From Hemibagrus wyckioides (Eukaryota > Chordata > Actinopteri > Siluriformes > Bagridae): a DNA stretch of 64,000 bases. The notes under the pieces are model-generated. The model worked only from the letters and a program-made list of their open reading frames with translations. It did not search any database and was not told the DNA's origin. Within the stretch, counting starts at the first letter, position 1, and the number at the start of each line of letters is the position of its first letter. Shown piece by piece: positions 48,006-59,912 of the stretch. Position numbers and translations under genes: made by a program. The stretch is from contig NC_080732.1 of NCBI RefSeq assembly GCF_019097595.1, positions 6,648,854 through 6,712,853 of the forward strand, given 5' to 3'.

Positions 48006-49429
48006 CTCACAAATTATGTCCATTATAGCCAACTTCTAAGTACGATCATAACGTATCTATCTAGGTTACTCCCGGAGATTTTATAAGAGCTGGGAAGGTT
48101 TGTTAAAACAATTTAAATTAAGCTTGGAAACTAACCATTTAAAGCCTAAATTAAATTAAACTCTTTCACTGGTTCTCCATTATCTCCATCTAAGTTACTA
48201 TTATTGACAAGTTGCTATTATTATTATTATTATTATTATTATCAACAGGCAATTAGTTTTTTTTTTTATCAGACTCTATTATATGTAAATCGTACTGTTA
48301 AAGCGATTAAATTAGCAAAGCATTACAGTAGTGTGTGGAAATAATGAAACTTTTTCTATCATATAATTAGAATTCATTCACCTTCAGTAACTGCTCTGTC
48401 CTGGTTGAGGTTGCAGTGATATTTGCAGTTTGTTATTGGTTAATTATCTGAATTAAATGCAAATGATGAAACAATCATTCAACTAAAAAAAAAAAAAAAA
48501 CCAAAAACCGAAACCATTCGAGTCACTGAAAAGAATCAAAATACACATACTATTAATATCACTATCATTTGAAAGGTTCTTACATTATTCTATTCAAAAA
48601 CCTTTTCATTAACCAGTATGGAAAACAAAGAAAAAAAGGTAGATCCGATTTATTCCCAGTTATTGCAATGTTTCTCAGTAAATCTGTTGCTCAATGCGTA
48701 TTTATTGCTTGTCACTCCACTTTGTTGTCTGATGGCGTTCAGTTATTGCCCACATCTCGTGTAACACCGTAACACATGGAAACTCGATTTCCTCTCTGTG
48801 AAAATATCCGTTTATTTCTGCCCAGGATCTGAAGAACATGTCTATTAGATTCATTTTTATTAGCTTACAAAAGGAAGTAGAAATGTTGAAGAAGGCAATA
48901 AGCCGGGGGCAGATAAAACAGGAAAGCTAAAACTGAAGCATGAATTGTTTCTTCTGCATGATGGTCCAGCATCAGTGATCATTTTATTTGGTTTACATTA
49001 CAATATTATAATGCTGCATTGGAAAACTTGAAACATTATTAAAGGAAATAAGGCTGACAGTTCTGTCAGGGGAAGAAGATTATGGAATTGTCTTTACCAA
49101 AAATGGTACATTTGATACAATGCAACATTCTTTACACTGACTCTGGTTACTTCATGACTTGTGTCTAGATGTATCTTAATAATATTTAGACAATATTCCA
49201 CTTATAAATAAATTAGCATTTACCCAACATGTGTCTCTGCTAGTCTATTTGATTTATATAGCCCTAATAACAACAGAAATGATCACAAAGCAGCTTTAAA
49301 GATACCAGGATATAGATATAGACAGACTTATCCCTAATGAGCAAGCCAGTGGTGACAGTGACAAGTAGAATCAGTGGAGTTTTAGCTTTAAGTCTGTAGG
49401 ATCCAGGTGAAGTTATTCACTGTATAATG
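48006..49429. other. Unique sequence, no gene seen
   Basis: An ATT tract at 48215-48241 and an A run at 48486-48500. Short open frame at 48569-48772 has no recognisable domain. Confidence 0.5.
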
Positions 49430-49474
49430 AATGAGAGTTGGAGTGAAAGTCTGCCTTTTTGGATACAGTTGAAG

Positions 49475-49930
49475 ACCCCGGATATAATGTATTGGTGGAT
49501 TTCAGTTATGATGGATCTTGGTCATGATGGAATTTATTGATGGATTTCGGGTTATGATGTAATGCACTGATGGGTTTTCGTCATGATGTAGTACAGTGAT
49601 GGGCGCTGGTTATGTTGCATTGATGGATTTTGGACATGATGTAATACAGTAGTGAATTTTGATTATGATGTATTATGGGCTTTTGGTTACTATGGAATGC
49701 ACTGATGAATTTTTTGTTAAGATGAAATGGTGGATTTTGGTTAGACTGTGATTCCAGTTAAAATATAATGAATGGATCATGATGTAATACAGTTATGGTC
49801 TTCGGTTATGATAAAGTGATAGAGTTCGGTTATGATGTTATACAATGATGGGCTTTGGTTTTGACATATTGAAGGATTTTAGTCATGATCTAATACACTG
49901 ATGGAATTTACTGATAAGTATTAGTTATGA
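49475..49930. repeat. Degenerate minisatellite ('gttatgatgtaatgcactga' type unit)
   Basis: Imperfect units of about 30-45 bases carrying variants of 'tgatggattttggttatgat' and 'gtaatacagtgatgg' are repeated about ten times. Further partial units lie at 50105-50150 and 50325-50365, between and after the two SINEs, so the SINEs appear to have been inserted into the array. Confidence 0.8.
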
Positions 49931-49939
49931 TGTAGTAAG

Positions 49940-50110
49940 TCAGGGGTTATGATGTTGGACTAATGACTGGAAGCTTGTGAGTTCAAATCCCAGCACTGCC
50001 AAGCTGCTTCTATTGGGACCAAGGTTCTTAACTCACAAGTGCTCAGTTGCATAAATGAGCTAAATGTAAGTCAGTCTGGATAAGGGTGTGTGCCAGATAA
50101 TTTAAATGTA
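49940..50110 (+). mobile_element. tRNA-derived SINE (copy 1 of 2)
   Basis: The head is damaged but the B-box-like 'gagttcaaatcccagc' (49999), the body 'cactgccaagctgcttct' and the tail 'ctggataagggtgtgtgcca' are present in sense order. Confidence 0.85.
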
Positions 50111-50149
50111 AGACATAATGCACTGATGGTTTTTGGTTAATATGTTGGT

Positions 50150-50320
50150 TATGATGCACTGTGGTAGCTTAGTGGTTAAGGTGGTGTTGGATTACTGGTT
50201 GGAAGGTTGTGAGTTTGATTCCCATGTCCACCAAGCTGCCACTGCTGGGTCCTTGAGCAAGGCCCTTAACCCTCAGTTGTATAAAATGTAAGGGTGTCTG
50301 CCAAATGATGTAAATATATT
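50150..50320 (+). mobile_element. tRNA-derived SINE (copy 2 of 2)
   Basis: The A-box-like 'tggtagcttagtggttaagg' (50161), B-box-like 'gagtttgattcccat' (50211), body 'gctgggtccttgagcaagg' and tail 'gggtgtctgccaaatgatg' are all present. The best-preserved pol III-type head in the window. Confidence 0.9.
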
Positions 50321-50469
50321 GCTGATTATAATGTAATACATAGATGGGTTTTTGCCATAACGTGTTATCAACATCAACAGAGCTACAATTTTATACTGAA
50401 GATAAAATTGAGTTAAAAGTGATGGAGGAAATTGGTTTACATGCAACAAAGTATGCACTTATAAACAGG

Positions 50470-50595
50470 TGCACACACACACACACACACCCCCCCCACA
50501 TGCATGCACGTGCACGCACACACACACCCCCACCCACACACACACACACACCCTTACCCACACACGCACAACACACACACACACACACACAAGCA
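50470..50595. repeat. CA-rich compound microsatellite
   Basis: CA runs mixed with CCCC and GCA units. The open frames (His-Thr or Cys-Val repeats) are artefacts. Confidence 0.97.
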
Positions 50596-51332
50596 TGCAT
50601 GTCTAATGAGATCCCATTGCACGGTTGCCAAGGAGATGGTGACAAAACTGTCAAGTTTGGAACTCTTTCAGATTTCCTATGTGGAGGTTTTTCTGTTGTG
50701 AAACGTCAAAAACACACTTTCAACACGGATCACCTATTTCGACTGCACCCATTTCTGTATCTGGGCCACAGTGAGCATGCCTGAGAGATGTTTTCAATAA
50801 ACACCCACGTTTGGAATTTCAGGACACCCTGTGCTTTCTATGCCTTCAAAATTTTGGGATATCTGCACTGTTTTGTTCCACACATTCACAAGAACCACTT
50901 AGATGCATTACACTGCAAGTTACACAGATTGAACTGTGCAGTTTTCCATCTGACTGTGCCATCACAAGCCATGATAATGACAACTGATTGACATTAGACT
51001 AAACTCTCAGTGTTGACACTGCTATGCCACTTGTGTACAAGACACAAATAGGAGAACAGAACAGGATTAAGCCAAACTCTACAGATTGCTAATGGCAAAA
51101 TAGGTTAGTGAACAGAACACAGAAAATGCTCTTATTACCTAAAGAATGGTTCTGTTTATGTCACCATGGATGGGTCCAGATCACACCTAACCTGACGTAG
51201 ACAACATGTTATGGCACATGCTGCCAAGATATTTTAAGGATCATCACTTACAGTGTGACTAATAACAATAAAAAAAACAATAACCAGCTTTAGTATAGCT
51301 ATATACTTTATGCAGTTAGTAGTCATTTTCTT
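50596..51332. other. Unique sequence, no gene seen
   Basis: 'ggttgccaaggagatgg' at 50622 resembles a half RFX (X-box) motif; on its own it is not evidence of regulation. Confidence 0.45.
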
Positions 51333-51976
51333 ACCAGCCACTTTAATAGGAACACATGTATCTCTGCACGTTCATGCAATCAGCCAATCATGTGGCAGCA
51401 GCGCAATTCATAATATCATGCAGAGAGCTTTTAAATTAGGAAAACATTGTCTGGTCTGCTTCCAGTCTTCCAGTCTCTGTAGCCTTCTGTTCATGGAACA
51501 CAATGGGATCTGATTCTGGTCATCTCATCGTCAAGGTCAAGTCAAGTCAAGAAGCTTTTACTGTCATTTCAACCACATATAGCTGATGCATTACATAGTG
51601 AAATGAAACAACGTTCCTCCAGGTTTGACATGCTGTGCATTCTGAGATACTTCTCCTGTCACCACGCTTGTAAAATTATTATTGTTACCATAGCAACTTG
51701 AAGGTTTCCGCGTGCAGAAATGCTGCTCTGAATGTTTTCTGTTTTTCACACCATTTTGTATAAACTCAAAAGACTGTTGTGTGTGAAAATCCCCGGAGAT
51801 CAGTAGGTTTCAGAAATAGATAAACCACCCCATCTGGCACCAAAGACCCTGCCATGGTCTGAGTCACTGACATCACAAATCTTCCCCATTCTGATCTTTG
51901 GTGTGAACATTAACTGAAATGAACTATTTGGATAAATGACCAGGTGTACAAATGTTCCTAATAAAGTGGCTGGTTA
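51333..51976 (-). mobile_element. Tc1-like MITE with clear TIRs, antisense, interrupted
   Basis: The left end 'accagccactttaataggaa' (51336) and the right end 'ttcctaataaagtggctggt' (51955-51974) are inverted copies. Internal blocks are the reverse complement of the family's transposase region ('cgtggtgacaggagaagtat' complement near 51645-51665). Length is about 640 bases, with most of the transposase deleted. A LINE tail interrupts it at about 51535-51620. Confidence 0.88.
51535..51622 (-). mobile_element. LINE 3' tail, antisense, nested in a Tc1 MITE
   Basis: 'aagtcaagtcaagaagcttt', 'actgtcatttcaaccacata' and 'gtgaaatgaaacaacgttcc' form the reverse complement of a fish LINE 3' UTR tail I recall. 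The Tc1-derived sequence resumes on both sides, so this insertion is younger than the MITE. Confidence 0.7.
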
Positions 51977-52354
51977 TGGATTATGGAATAAATTACGGAA
52001 TTAAATTAAACTCTAATTAAACATTCAGACCTGTACTTGAACTATGCCAACCATGAACATTGTGGAAAGAAGCTTTTCCACAGCTACCATCAGGTTGTTT
52101 ATGTTATCTGGAAAATGCTAGTGGTGAACTTTTTGCGATTTGGCACACCCGTTCTTGTGCTTGTACATCTGGTGAATAAAGTGATTCCGATTTTGATACA
52201 GTTTCTTCCCAAGCAGTCTAAATCCTGCAGGTAGCTGCTGTAGCACCGACAGAGATTTATTTTCCGAGAGTGTTTAACGGCAGTGTGTGATCTGAGTGTG
52301 GTTACAGTAATCTGTTCAAATAAGCACAGCTCTCCAGGGCTGCCAGTCTCAGAA

Positions 52355-52388
<34 letters not shown>

Positions 52389-52900
52389 GCTGGAGGAGTT
52401 CAAGAGAGGACAGTGACTTGCCTGACACAGATGACAGAGAAAATCTCACCTTCTTTTGAGCTTAGTAGCTGCAGAAAAAAATGTTTTAACAAGTGAAAGT
52501 GTGTATTTAGCACATAACTTGCAAAAAATGGCAAAATTAATTAAACACCTAATTCATTTTCATTGAAGACTGGGAGGAACTTTATAGGGAAGAATGATCG
52601 TGGAGCTCTTTCATTAATCATCAGTATTAATCACTTACTAACTAGTTACTAGTTACATTTTCATATTAATGGATTTCCCTGAAGGCAGTTATACGTTTTA
52701 ATGTGTTGTGCATGTCACTCACAGAGTTCTGTTTTTGATGATGCTCCTGCAATATGCCCTCTTCACTGTATCTGACATTAACCTTCACTTTATTAAGGCT
52801 ATAGCTCAAGGCTTTTATTGTGTCTGGGATTGCCCACTAACCCTAATTTCACACTGGCAACTAACAGGTCACTGATATCTTTTACAACTGGCTTCCTTTC
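51977..52900. other. Unique sequence with a GT microsatellite
   Basis: GT tract at 52357-52386. No coding region recognised. Confidence 0.5.
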
Positions 52901-52959
52901 ATTTTCTAGTGCTAAATGCAGCTGAATGGGGATTGTGGGTAAGTTGCCAGAGCAGAATT

Positions 52960-53260
52960 TCCCACAGAAAACAGATTACCGGCCACTATAGAATCGCTCC
53001 AAGGAATTCAGTAGCCAGTCAGACTAGCACTTTATTGGAAATACCTGTATACAGAAGTTTGAAAAACAAAAGAAAACAGAAAGAATTAATGACCAGGCCG
53101 GTAGGGGAGGCTAGGGTAACTAAAATAACCACTCCTTACAAACAGGGTGAGCAAAAAAAGCATTTCAGAAAGCAAGACAGCTCAAGCCTTGAGGCAGATG
53201 GGTTACAACAGCAGATGACCACATAGAATTTCACTCATGTCAGCCAAAGACAGACATCTA
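52960..53260 (+). mobile_element. Tc1-like relic (15170 family)
   Basis: The order 'ggaaatacctgtata', 'atgaccaggccggt', 'ggtgagcaaaaaaagcattt' and 'gaggcagatgggttacaaca' follows the transposase N-terminal region of this family with heavy mutation. The 105-codon frame at 52909-53226 is the mutated remnant and not a functional gene. Confidence 0.78.
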
Positions 53261-54084
53261 AAGCTACTAAAGTTACTAAACTGTATGTTTTTTGCCACTG
53301 GACATCTTACAGTACAGTGAGTATGTATCTAGTGGACCACTCATGTACAGGAAGGCTTTAATTGAAAAGTTAATTAAAGAACATTGTCACTATTTTTTTT
53401 TTTTGCACTTTATGGACACAAATGCATTTTCTCGAATGCACGTACAGTACATGGTGATAGTTTAGGTATTTAACTATCTAGTTTTGCCTAAAAGCAGGAG
53501 TCTGAAATACACCTATCCTTCAGTGTCTCTCAGTAAAGACCTTGAACACTGCTAAAGTTAATATATGTGCAGCACTATACAGACAGGTAACTTTGCACTA
53601 TGTAAACTGAGGTCATCACCCTTCTTCCGGCTTAAGATTTACAAATCTCCAACATTGATCTGTTCTTCTCAGGGCAGTCAGCTTTCACCCGACATTCAGC
53701 GCTCCAATAAAGCCTGAGCAGAATAAAACCAACCACATTTGTTCAGAAATCAAATACATTCGGGGAGCTGTCAATCACGTTATGATTTTTTATTTTTTTT
53801 TTACAGGCTAATTAAAGGGTAGGATGAGGTAGGACTATATGCACATCTCAAATATAATTTATACCATGGGTTTTTTTTATTTATTAAGTGGATGGAAAAG
53901 CACTAAATCAATGTGCATCTTTTGAGCACAGAAATGCACACAAACCCAGAAAGGTTAGATTAACCCTTTTTTTGTAAGTACACTGACATTCCATACAGCC
54001 AGTGGAATTGAAATGGATTTATTGGACATTTTTAAACAGTATTGTCAAAAATATCCCCCTCGTGCTCAACACTGTGAGCCGAGC
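53261..54084. other. Unique sequence, no gene seen
   Basis: Nothing recognised. Confidence 0.5.
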
Positions 54085-54510
54085 TGTCCAGTGCTACAAC
54101 ACTCACCTTCGCTTCTGTTCTGCATTGTTCTTTTTTTGTTTATGTACCTTTTGTTTTGATTCACGTCCTGTCTCCGCCTCTTTATTGTCTTCGCCTTTTC
54201 CTTCTTGCGTCACGATTAAACTCACCTGTTTTCTTTCTTGATTCATGCATCTAGTTAAACCCTTGTGTGTGTTGTCTTGGTCACAAAGTATAAGCTCCGT
54301 TCACTTCAGTCTGCAACCTTACCGAGCTGTTTGTCCTGTGAATGTGACAATAAGCCTGTTCCTTTGCCTTGTCCTTGTAACACTGTTTTGGCACATTTTT
54401 GACCATTGACTGTTTCTTTATCTAGCTCTTGATCCTGTTTCTGAACTTGACCTGATTTGTCTATGGCTTTATCTATATGAGTGTCTCTATATCCTGCGTT
54501 CTTCTGATGA
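54085..54510 (+). repeat. LTR-like or other dispersed repeat remnant (tentative)
   Basis: A pyrimidine-rich stretch with 'ttgtttatgtaccttttgtt' and 'cttgtccttgtaacactgtt' resembles degraded fish LTR sequence. The region 57110-57400 has a similar flavour. No direct-repeat partner or internal gene is visible. Confidence 0.25.
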
Positions 54511-54682
54511 GTAATTATTTTATCACCATGAGTCTGTTATAAGATCAGTCAGGACGCTGTTAGTTTTGGGTTTCTGTTGGATTTAGAGTATCAAGACCGA
54601 ATGATGGGAAAGGGTTATGTGCACCCTTGCTAGGGAAGCAATTTCTACAATAACACTGGTACAGTGATCAAATGCACAACTA

Positions 54683-54845
54683 CATTTACATTTCTGGTAT
54701 TCCTATCCAGAGCGACTTACGTTTAATCTCATTTTATCCTATTGAGTGTTAATGACCTTGCTAAAGGACCCAGCAGTGGCAGCTGGGTGGATTTGGGATT
54801 TCTAGCTTTGATAGTAAAACACTGTATACAACTGCCACAATATAA
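54683..54845 (-). mobile_element. tRNA-derived SINE, antisense and degraded
   Basis: Tail complement 'catttacatttctggtattc' then 'tccagagcgacttacg', and body complement 'tgctaaaggacccagcagtg' with 'cagctgggtggatttgggat' are visible. The next SINE lies head to head with it, in the opposite orientation. Confidence 0.78.
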
Positions 54846-54849
54846 TAGG

Positions 54850-57095
54850 CGGTGGCCAAGATGCCACTGTTTAGTCCTTGAGCAAGCCCCCAACCCCCCT
54901 TCCATAGGTGCTGCATCATGGCTGACCCTCTGATCCCAACCCTCCAATATCATGGCTGACCCTGTGCTCTGACCCCAACCCTCCAATATCATGGCTGACC
55001 CTGTGCTCTGACCCCAACCCTCCAATATCATGGCTGACCCTGTGCTCTGATCCCAACACTCCAATATCATGGCTGACCCTGTGCTCTGATCCCAACCCTC
55101 CAATATCATGGCTGACCCTGTGCTCTGATCCCAACCCTCCAATATCATGGCTGACCCTGTGCTCTGATCCCAACCCTCCAATATCATGGCTGACCCTGTG
55201 CTCTGACCCCAACCCTCCAATATCATGGCTGACCCTGTGCTCTGACCCCAACCCTCCAATATCATGGCTGACCCTGTGCTCTGATCCCAACACTCCAATA
55301 TCATGGCTGACCCTGTGCTCTGATCCCAACACTCCAATATCATGGCTGACCCTGTGCTCTGACCCCAACCCTCCAATATCATGGCTGACCCTGTGCTCTG
55401 ATCCCAACACTCCAATATCATGGCTGACCCTGTGCTCTGACCATAACCCTCCAATATCATGGCTGACCCTGTGCTCTGATCCCAACACTCCAATATCATG
55501 GCTGACCCTGTGCTCTGATCCCAACACTCCAATATCATGGCTGACCCTGTGCTCTGACCCCAACCCTCCAATATCATGGCTGACCCTGTGCTCTGATCCC
55601 AACACTCCAATATCATGGCTGACCCTGTGCTCTGACCCCAACCCTCCAATATCATGGCTGACCCTGTGCTCTGACCCCAACCCTCCAATATCATGGCTGA
55701 CCCTGTGCTCTGATCCCAACACTCCAATATCATGGCTGACCCTGTGCTCTGATCCCAACACTCCAATATCATGGCTGACCCTGTGCTCTGACCCCAACCC
55801 TCCAATATCATGGCTGACCCTGTGCTCTGATCCCAACCCTCCAATATCATGGCTGACCCTGTGCTCTGACCCCAACCCTCCAATATCATGGCTGACCCTG
55901 TGCTCTGATCCCAACACTCCAATATCATGGCTGACCCTGTGCTCTGACCCCAACCCTCCAATATCATGGCTGACCCTGTGCTCTGATCCCAACACTCCAA
56001 TATCATGGCTGACCCTGTGCTCTGACCATAACCCTCCAATATCATGGCTGACCCTGTGCTCTGATCCCAACACTCCAATATCATGGCTGACCCTGTGCTC
56101 TGATCCCAACACTCCAATATCATGGCTGACCCTGTGCTCTGACCCCAACCCTCCAATATCATGGCTGACCCTGTGCTCTGATCCCAACACTCCAATATCA
56201 TGGCTGACCCTGTGCTCTGACCCCAACCCTCCAATATCATGGCTGACCCTGTGCTCTGACCCCAACCCTCCAATATCATGGCTGACCCTGTGCTCTGATC
56301 CCAACACTCCAATATCATGGCTGACCCTGTGCTCTGATCCCAACACTCCAATATCATGGCTGACCCTGTGCTCTGACCCCAACCCTCCAATATCATGGCT
56401 GACCCTGTGCTCTGATCCCAACCCTCCAATATCATGGCTGACCCTGTGCTCTGACCCCAACCCTCCAATATCATGGCTGACCCTGTGCTCTGACCCCAAC
56501 ACTCCAATATCATGGCTGACCCTGCGCTCTGATCCCAACCCTCCAATATCATGGCTGACCCTGCGCTCTGATCCCAACCCTCCAAGATCATGGCTAACCC
56601 TGTGCTCTGATCCCAACCCTCCAAGATCATGGCTGACCCTGCGCTCTGATCCCAACACTCCAATATCATGGCTGATCCTGTGCTCTGATCCCAACACTCC
56701 AATATCATGGCTGATCCTGTGCTCTGATCCCAACACTCCAATATCATGGCTGACCCTGTGCTCTGACCCCAACCCTCCAAGATCATGGCTGATCCTGTGC
56801 TCTGATCCCAACACACCAAGATCATGGCTGACCCTGTGCTCTGATCCCAACACTCCAATATCATGGCTGACCCTGAGCTCTGACCCCAACCCTCCAAGAT
56901 CATGGCTAACCCTGTGCTCTGACCCCAACCCTCCAATATCATGGCTGACCCTGCGCTCTGACCCCAACCCTCCAAGATCATGGCTGACCCTGTGCTCTGA
57001 CCCCAGTCCTCCAAGATCATAACTGATCCCAACCCTCCAAGGATGGGATATGTGAAGAAAATGTTCAGTAATGTATATGTGACAAATAAAGGCTA
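54850..57095 (+). mobile_element. SINE expanded internally by a 39-bp minisatellite
   Basis: The 5' part 'gatgccactgtttagtcctt' and 'gagcaagcccccaacccccc' belongs to the SINE seen intact at 13455-13685. The 3' part 'ggatgggatatgtgaagaaa' then 'gtaatgtatatgtgacaaat' is its end. In between, a segment single-copy in the 13455 copy has been amplified. The element has become about 2.25 kb long instead of about 230 bases. Confidence 0.92.
54910..57045. repeat. 39-bp minisatellite, about 54 units
   Basis: The unit is 39 bases ('ccaatatcatggctgaccct' plus 'gtgctctgaccccaaccct' as the commonest form) and varies mainly at three places: 'gaccccaa' or 'gatcccaa', 'accct' or 'acact', and 'ccaatatcat' or 'ccaagatcat'. 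Because 39 is divisible by 3, the minus strand stays open in two frames, over 767 and 683 codons, with 13-residue repeats such as MILECWDQSTGSA. I do not regard those as genes. Variant order shows a 15-unit block repeated (see findings). Confidence 0.95.
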
Positions 57096-58317
57096 CCTAA
57101 TTTAATTACAACAACATGTCATGTGTCATGAGTTCCTCCTCTCTCGATTCACTCCATGTCGTTTTTTTATCTATTGCATTTTGCTTTTGTCCTAGTTTGT
57201 TTCCTTCACTGTCCTCCTGACGTTGTGTGATGACACTACTGTGTTCTGTGTTAAATCTCGTCATGCACTTGTGCTGTTACGCTATGAACCATGATTCTAT
57301 TGTTCGTTTACATGATATTTCAGACTCATGCCTGACCCCGCTTGTAAATTTGATGATTTTTGGATTGCTAAAAAATATGTTTGTGTCATTCCACATCTAA
57401 TAACATAAAAAAAAAATCCTAAAATGATGTCTCTGGTGTTATTTGATGTGTTAAACTCTTCTCATATTACTTCATCTTTACTCGATCTCATCTGTGAATC
57501 TCAAAACTAAAATCTTAATTTGAAGCAATTTAATAATCATTTCTCAAATTACAAAATATTTTTTACGCGCGTAGAAGTGTTTTTATTCGAATTCCTGATG
57601 GTGATGACCAGTGTGTAGCTGTGGCTCCACCTTCGCACTCATCAGTGTAACAAAAACAAGACAAAAAACCACTGACTCAAACTGACTCAAACTTTAAGAT
57701 GAGTCGTGAAAGCTGAATGCTGAATTTTTCAACCGGGGAAATATGGCCTATTTTCTTTTTTCTCTTTTACAGATCTGTAAGACACGAGCTCACTTCATTC
57801 CTGTCTTTATGACAAATACCCGTTACTTGAACACTTGTGAAAGAACAACTCGTCCACACTTCCAGTAAATGCGAGTTAAAATAACTGAGATATTCGGTCC
57901 CATGTGATTTCATATTAAAAAAAAATGTAATCTGCTTCTTAAAAACGGCATTATCCCAAAAGAACTAGCACCCAGGCTAATTAGTGTATAATTAGTAGAA
58001 AACTGTAAGCTCATTCGTAAAGTGTAATCTGTTTACTTATGGATCACTGCCTTTAAAATTAGGTTTATTTAAGACTTTCATGAAGCAGTAGACATTAATT
58101 ATTTGCTTAATGATATTGCCTGTGCTTCTATGTTCTTTAGGGATAGTTGGATATGGAGGCATTTGCAACTGTAATACATGCTCTTCATATTAATGCCCAA
58201 AACCAGCCATTCATTTTTAGTGAAGCTAAACTAAAATTACTACGCCTGTCATGCTGTAATAAGCCAATCAGACGAGGACTTCACGAAAGAGTCTTTTGAA
58301 TCATCATAACTTGCTCA
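57096..58317. other. Mostly unique sequence, no gene seen
   Basis: 57110-57400 contains 'cctgacgttgtgtgatgaca' and 'gttaaatctcgtcatgc', resembling a degraded fish LTR-like repeat. No coding region. Confidence 0.4.
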
Positions 58318-58560
58318 GCTCTGGCTTAGTGGTTCGCCTCACGTCTCTAGCATCCTGGGTTTGAGTCTCACTGTGTGTGTGGAGTTTGCATGTTCTCCCT
58401 GTGCTTGGTGGGTTACCTCCCCAGCCCAAAGGATATGCTTCTAGGCAGATTGGAGTCTCTAAATTGCCGTGTGTGTGTGCCCTGCGATGGGTTGGCACTC
58501 TGTCCAGGCTCCCTGTGACCTGAGGATAGATCGGATAAGTGGTACAGACAACGAAATGAA
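58318..58560 (+). mobile_element. tRNA-derived SINE, sense
   Basis: A-box-like 'tggcttagtggttcgcc' (58322), B-box-like 'gggtttgagtctc' (58357), body 'ggagtttgcatgttctccct' and tail 'atcggataagtggtacagac' are in sense order. Confidence 0.88.
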
Positions 58561-59912
58561 ATAACCGTAATCAAACAAATGTATAGTGATGGCAGCACAT
58601 TTCCACCTTCTACTGCGCCATATTATGTCTATACTAAGTTGCCAGGTTATTACATACTAAAGTAATTATTTGCTTTAGACTGTAAGTGAACTGCAATTAA
58701 CCTATATTGTCCAAAAATGAGCTTGCAATGAATGCCATTAGGTAAAATGGCTCCTGATAATCCTGATAATGGCTCCTACAATTCAAAAATGTTTTTTGTT
58801 GTTGTTTTGAATACCTCCAGATCTACCACAGGAAAGGAAAGATGAAAAACAAGATGTCATATTGTGAAACCCCCCAGTGCGTGCAGGAGCTTAATGAATT
58901 TGATTGTGGAGTGTTGACGTCATTTTTGTGGAACAGACTGTCAGAGCACATGATTCACATTCAGACAGATGGCTTTCCGACTTCCTCTGTAAATTTAGAC
59001 AAAAATAGACAAAACAACGAGCCCCCAAAAACACACTGCCCAGACAATTGATCATTTCTCAATGTGAATTTTTTGCACTCTACAATAGTCTGTGGTCTCA
59101 ATAACAGCTGATCATGTAATTCACATCGTGTCAAGGGGAACATCAGGATTTCCGATTTGTAAACTACACCAAAAAGCTCATTCATAAATCAGCATTCTGT
59201 AATTTTTAGCTGCCAGTTGGCATTTTTGGTCCTAAAATTGATGACATAGTCGAATAGAAACACAGATGGTGAACGCAATTCCAAATCATTATTCTCTCAC
59301 CACTTTTAGGCCCAGAAGCCGTCCAGAGCCTAGGTGAGCTCATCTCTCATTTTCGGCCTACTGTCACTGACAGGTTTGAACAAGGAACCTTGTGTTTATC
59401 TTCTCAAATCCATTTACACTGGGTTTACACAGTTCCTTAGTTATTATATCAGTACATCTAAGATTCCACAGTTTTTTTGTTTTTTTTTTACTGTGATACT
59501 ACATAAGTGCATCCAATAAAGTGGTAGTTCAGCTTGTTTGTGTCATTGGTATACAAGCTAGAGACGTAGAAAGTTGCTAACATTCTCTCAATTATTTTAT
59601 TGCGGCTGTGATACGCTGCCTGATCACCGCATTGCCCGTGTAACCGAATTATTTGGATGAAAAAATACAGATATGGATAGGAGACACTACTTTTTTTTTT
59701 CCCTTTTCTTTTCTTTTTTCTCAGTGATATTCACTCCAGCAGCCTGACCTGAACACTGCCTTACTGGGGGGAAAAAAAGCAAAAACAAACAAAAACTCTT
59801 AATAAAACCATATTTCTTCCATATTGTTCTAAGACTGGTCTTAAATTCACAACAGAAATATGTCTATTTGAACAGCCACTGCTTTATAGAACCCACACAG
59901 CACAGAGCAGCA
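58561..59912. other. Unique sequence, no gene seen
   Basis: Short open frames (58842-59051, 58961-59185, 59334-59519) have no recognisable domain. Confidence 0.45.

Noticed and set aside
50150..50320. Functional tRNA gene
   Set aside because: The A and B boxes are present but the sequence continues as a SINE body and tail, and no cloverleaf with a proper acceptor stem is evident.
54916..56967. 683-codon and 767-codon minus-strand proteins with 13-residue repeats
   Set aside because: They are produced by a 39-bp minisatellite inside a SINE; no independent coding evidence is present.
54910..57045. CRISPR array
   Set aside because: The repeats are contiguous 39-mers with no unique spacers, in a SINE of a eukaryotic genome.
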